Shown here piece after piece: positions 5,997 through 6,214 of a DNA stretch of 6,214 nucleotides. The translations under genes and the position numbers were made by a program. This stretch comes from Deltaproteobacteria bacterium (GTDB lineage: Bacteria; Desulfobacterota; DSM-4660; Desulfatiglandales; HGW-15), in contig JAFGPH010000650.1 of the NCBI GenBank assembly GCA_016926135.1, forward strand, positions 1 to 6,214, in the 5' to 3' direction. The notes under the pieces are model-generated. The model was not told the DNA's origin. It saw only the letters and a list, made by a program, of their open reading frames with translations, and did no database searches. The number at the start of each line of letters is the position of its first letter. Position 1 is the first letter of the stretch.

Positions 5997-6082
5997 AAAA
6001 AAACATCGTTCAGCCTCACACAAAGCAGACACGAAGTCTCAAGAACAAACAGACCTTTTTCCCCTTTGTGTCCGTGTGAGGC
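5997..6082 (-). terminator. Long imperfect inverted repeat plus T-run, possible terminator of the dehydratase gene
   Basis: Starting 17 nt after the dehydratase stop, the minus-strand transcript can fold with GCCTCACAC/GTGTGAGGC (6082-6074 with 6021-6013, 9 perfect pairs), then an asymmetric internal loop, then GACACAAAG/CTTCGTGTC (6072-6064 with 6036-6028, 8 of 9), closing a 27-nt loop. Seven Ts follow (6003-5997), but 9 nt beyond the stem base, and the loop is large, so this is not a textbook intrinsic terminator. A repetitive extragenic element or an RNA-stability structure is equally possible. Confidence 0.45.
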
Positions 6083-6099
6083 AGTCTCTTGGTAGTCAT

Positions 6100-6214
6100 T
6101 CATGCGTTCCACGGGAGATTCAGGAGATCCACGTTCCCACCCGAGAGGATGATGCCCACCCGTTTCCCGGAAACGCTTGCCTTCTTGGTCAGCAACGCCG
6201 CCAGAGGCACGGCC
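6100..6214 (-). CDS. PLP-dependent threonine/serine dehydratase, C-terminal 37 codons only
   Basis: Only the 3' end lies in the window, so the PLP lysine cannot be seen. The frame reads AVPLAALL, then GKRVGIILSGGNVDL, then NLPWNA and a TGA stop. A tail with SGGNVDLxxLPW is characteristic of the fold-type II threonine ammonia-lyase / serine dehydratase / serine racemase family, which deaminates threonine to 2-oxobutyrate or serine to pyruvate. The protein stops right after this motif, so it lacks the C-terminal ACT domain of biosynthetic IlvA and is the short (about 320-aa) type. It is on the same strand as the dctP operon but is separated by a long structured gap and a new promoter, so it is probably a separate transcript. 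Confidence 0.85.
   Translation of the reverse strand, partial: AVPLAALLTKKASVSGKRVGIILSGGNVDLLNLPWNA

Larger units (their letters stand above)
5638..6099. other. 462-nt intergenic regulatory region between dehydratase and dctP
   Basis: No long gene fits here on either strand. The stretch contains, in transcription order, the 70-nt inverted repeat with T-run, the 15-bp palindrome, the possible 34-aa ORF, the GGCAC/GTGCC dyad, the operon promoter, the leader hairpin and the dctP ribosome site. Open frames crossing it (minus 5887-5681, plus 5888-6079) run through the promoter or the inverted repeat and look non-coding in composition. Confidence 0.7.

Overview
The window is a GC-rich, tightly packed bacterial stretch in which every supportable gene lies on the minus strand, so it reads right to left. 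The gene families (a TRAP transporter, a LarA-family protein, a GlcD-type flavoprotein), strong Shine-Dalgarno sequences and heavy use of AGG/CGG arginine codons suit an anaerobic or metabolically versatile proteobacterium. Desulfobacterota (former Deltaproteobacteria) is my best guess. It is an impression from gene content, not a phylogenetic result.

Layout, in transcription order. At the right edge (6214-6100) is the last 37 codons of a PLP-dependent threonine/serine dehydratase. A 462-nt non-coding stretch follows (6099-5638). It holds a 70-nt imperfect inverted repeat that may terminate the dehydratase transcript, a 15-bp palindrome, a possible 34-codon hydrophobic small ORF, a GGCAC-N13-GTGCC dyad, a convincing sigma-70 promoter (-35 TTGACG, 17-bp spacer, extended -10 TGG-TATGAG), and a roughly 150-nt leader with a GC-rich hairpin. 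Then comes a five-gene operon: dctP (5637-4588), a 139-nt gap with stem-loops, dctQ (4448-3933), dctM (3936-2617, sharing ATGA with dctQ), a LarA-family protein (2567-1305) and glcD (1289 to beyond the left edge, 429 codons visible).

How the genes work together. DctP, DctQ and DctM form a complete TRAP transporter whose binding protein resembles the TakP-type receptors for small 2-oxo and 2-hydroxy carboxylates. The next gene belongs to the LarA (nickel-pincer lactate racemase) superfamily but differs clearly from classical lactate racemase. The last gene is an FAD-linked D-2-hydroxyacid dehydrogenase. The simplest reading is an uptake, stereo-inversion and oxidation module for a 2-hydroxycarboxylic acid: import, racemise or epimerise to the D form, then oxidise to the 2-oxo acid. 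The substrate cannot be read from the sequence. An iron-sulfur partner (GlcF type) may follow beyond the left edge, and the pincer cofactor genes (larB, larC, larE) are not in the window.

No plus-strand gene, tRNA, rRNA, CRISPR array or insertion sequence was found. The very long plus-strand open frames are antisense shadows of the minus-strand genes.
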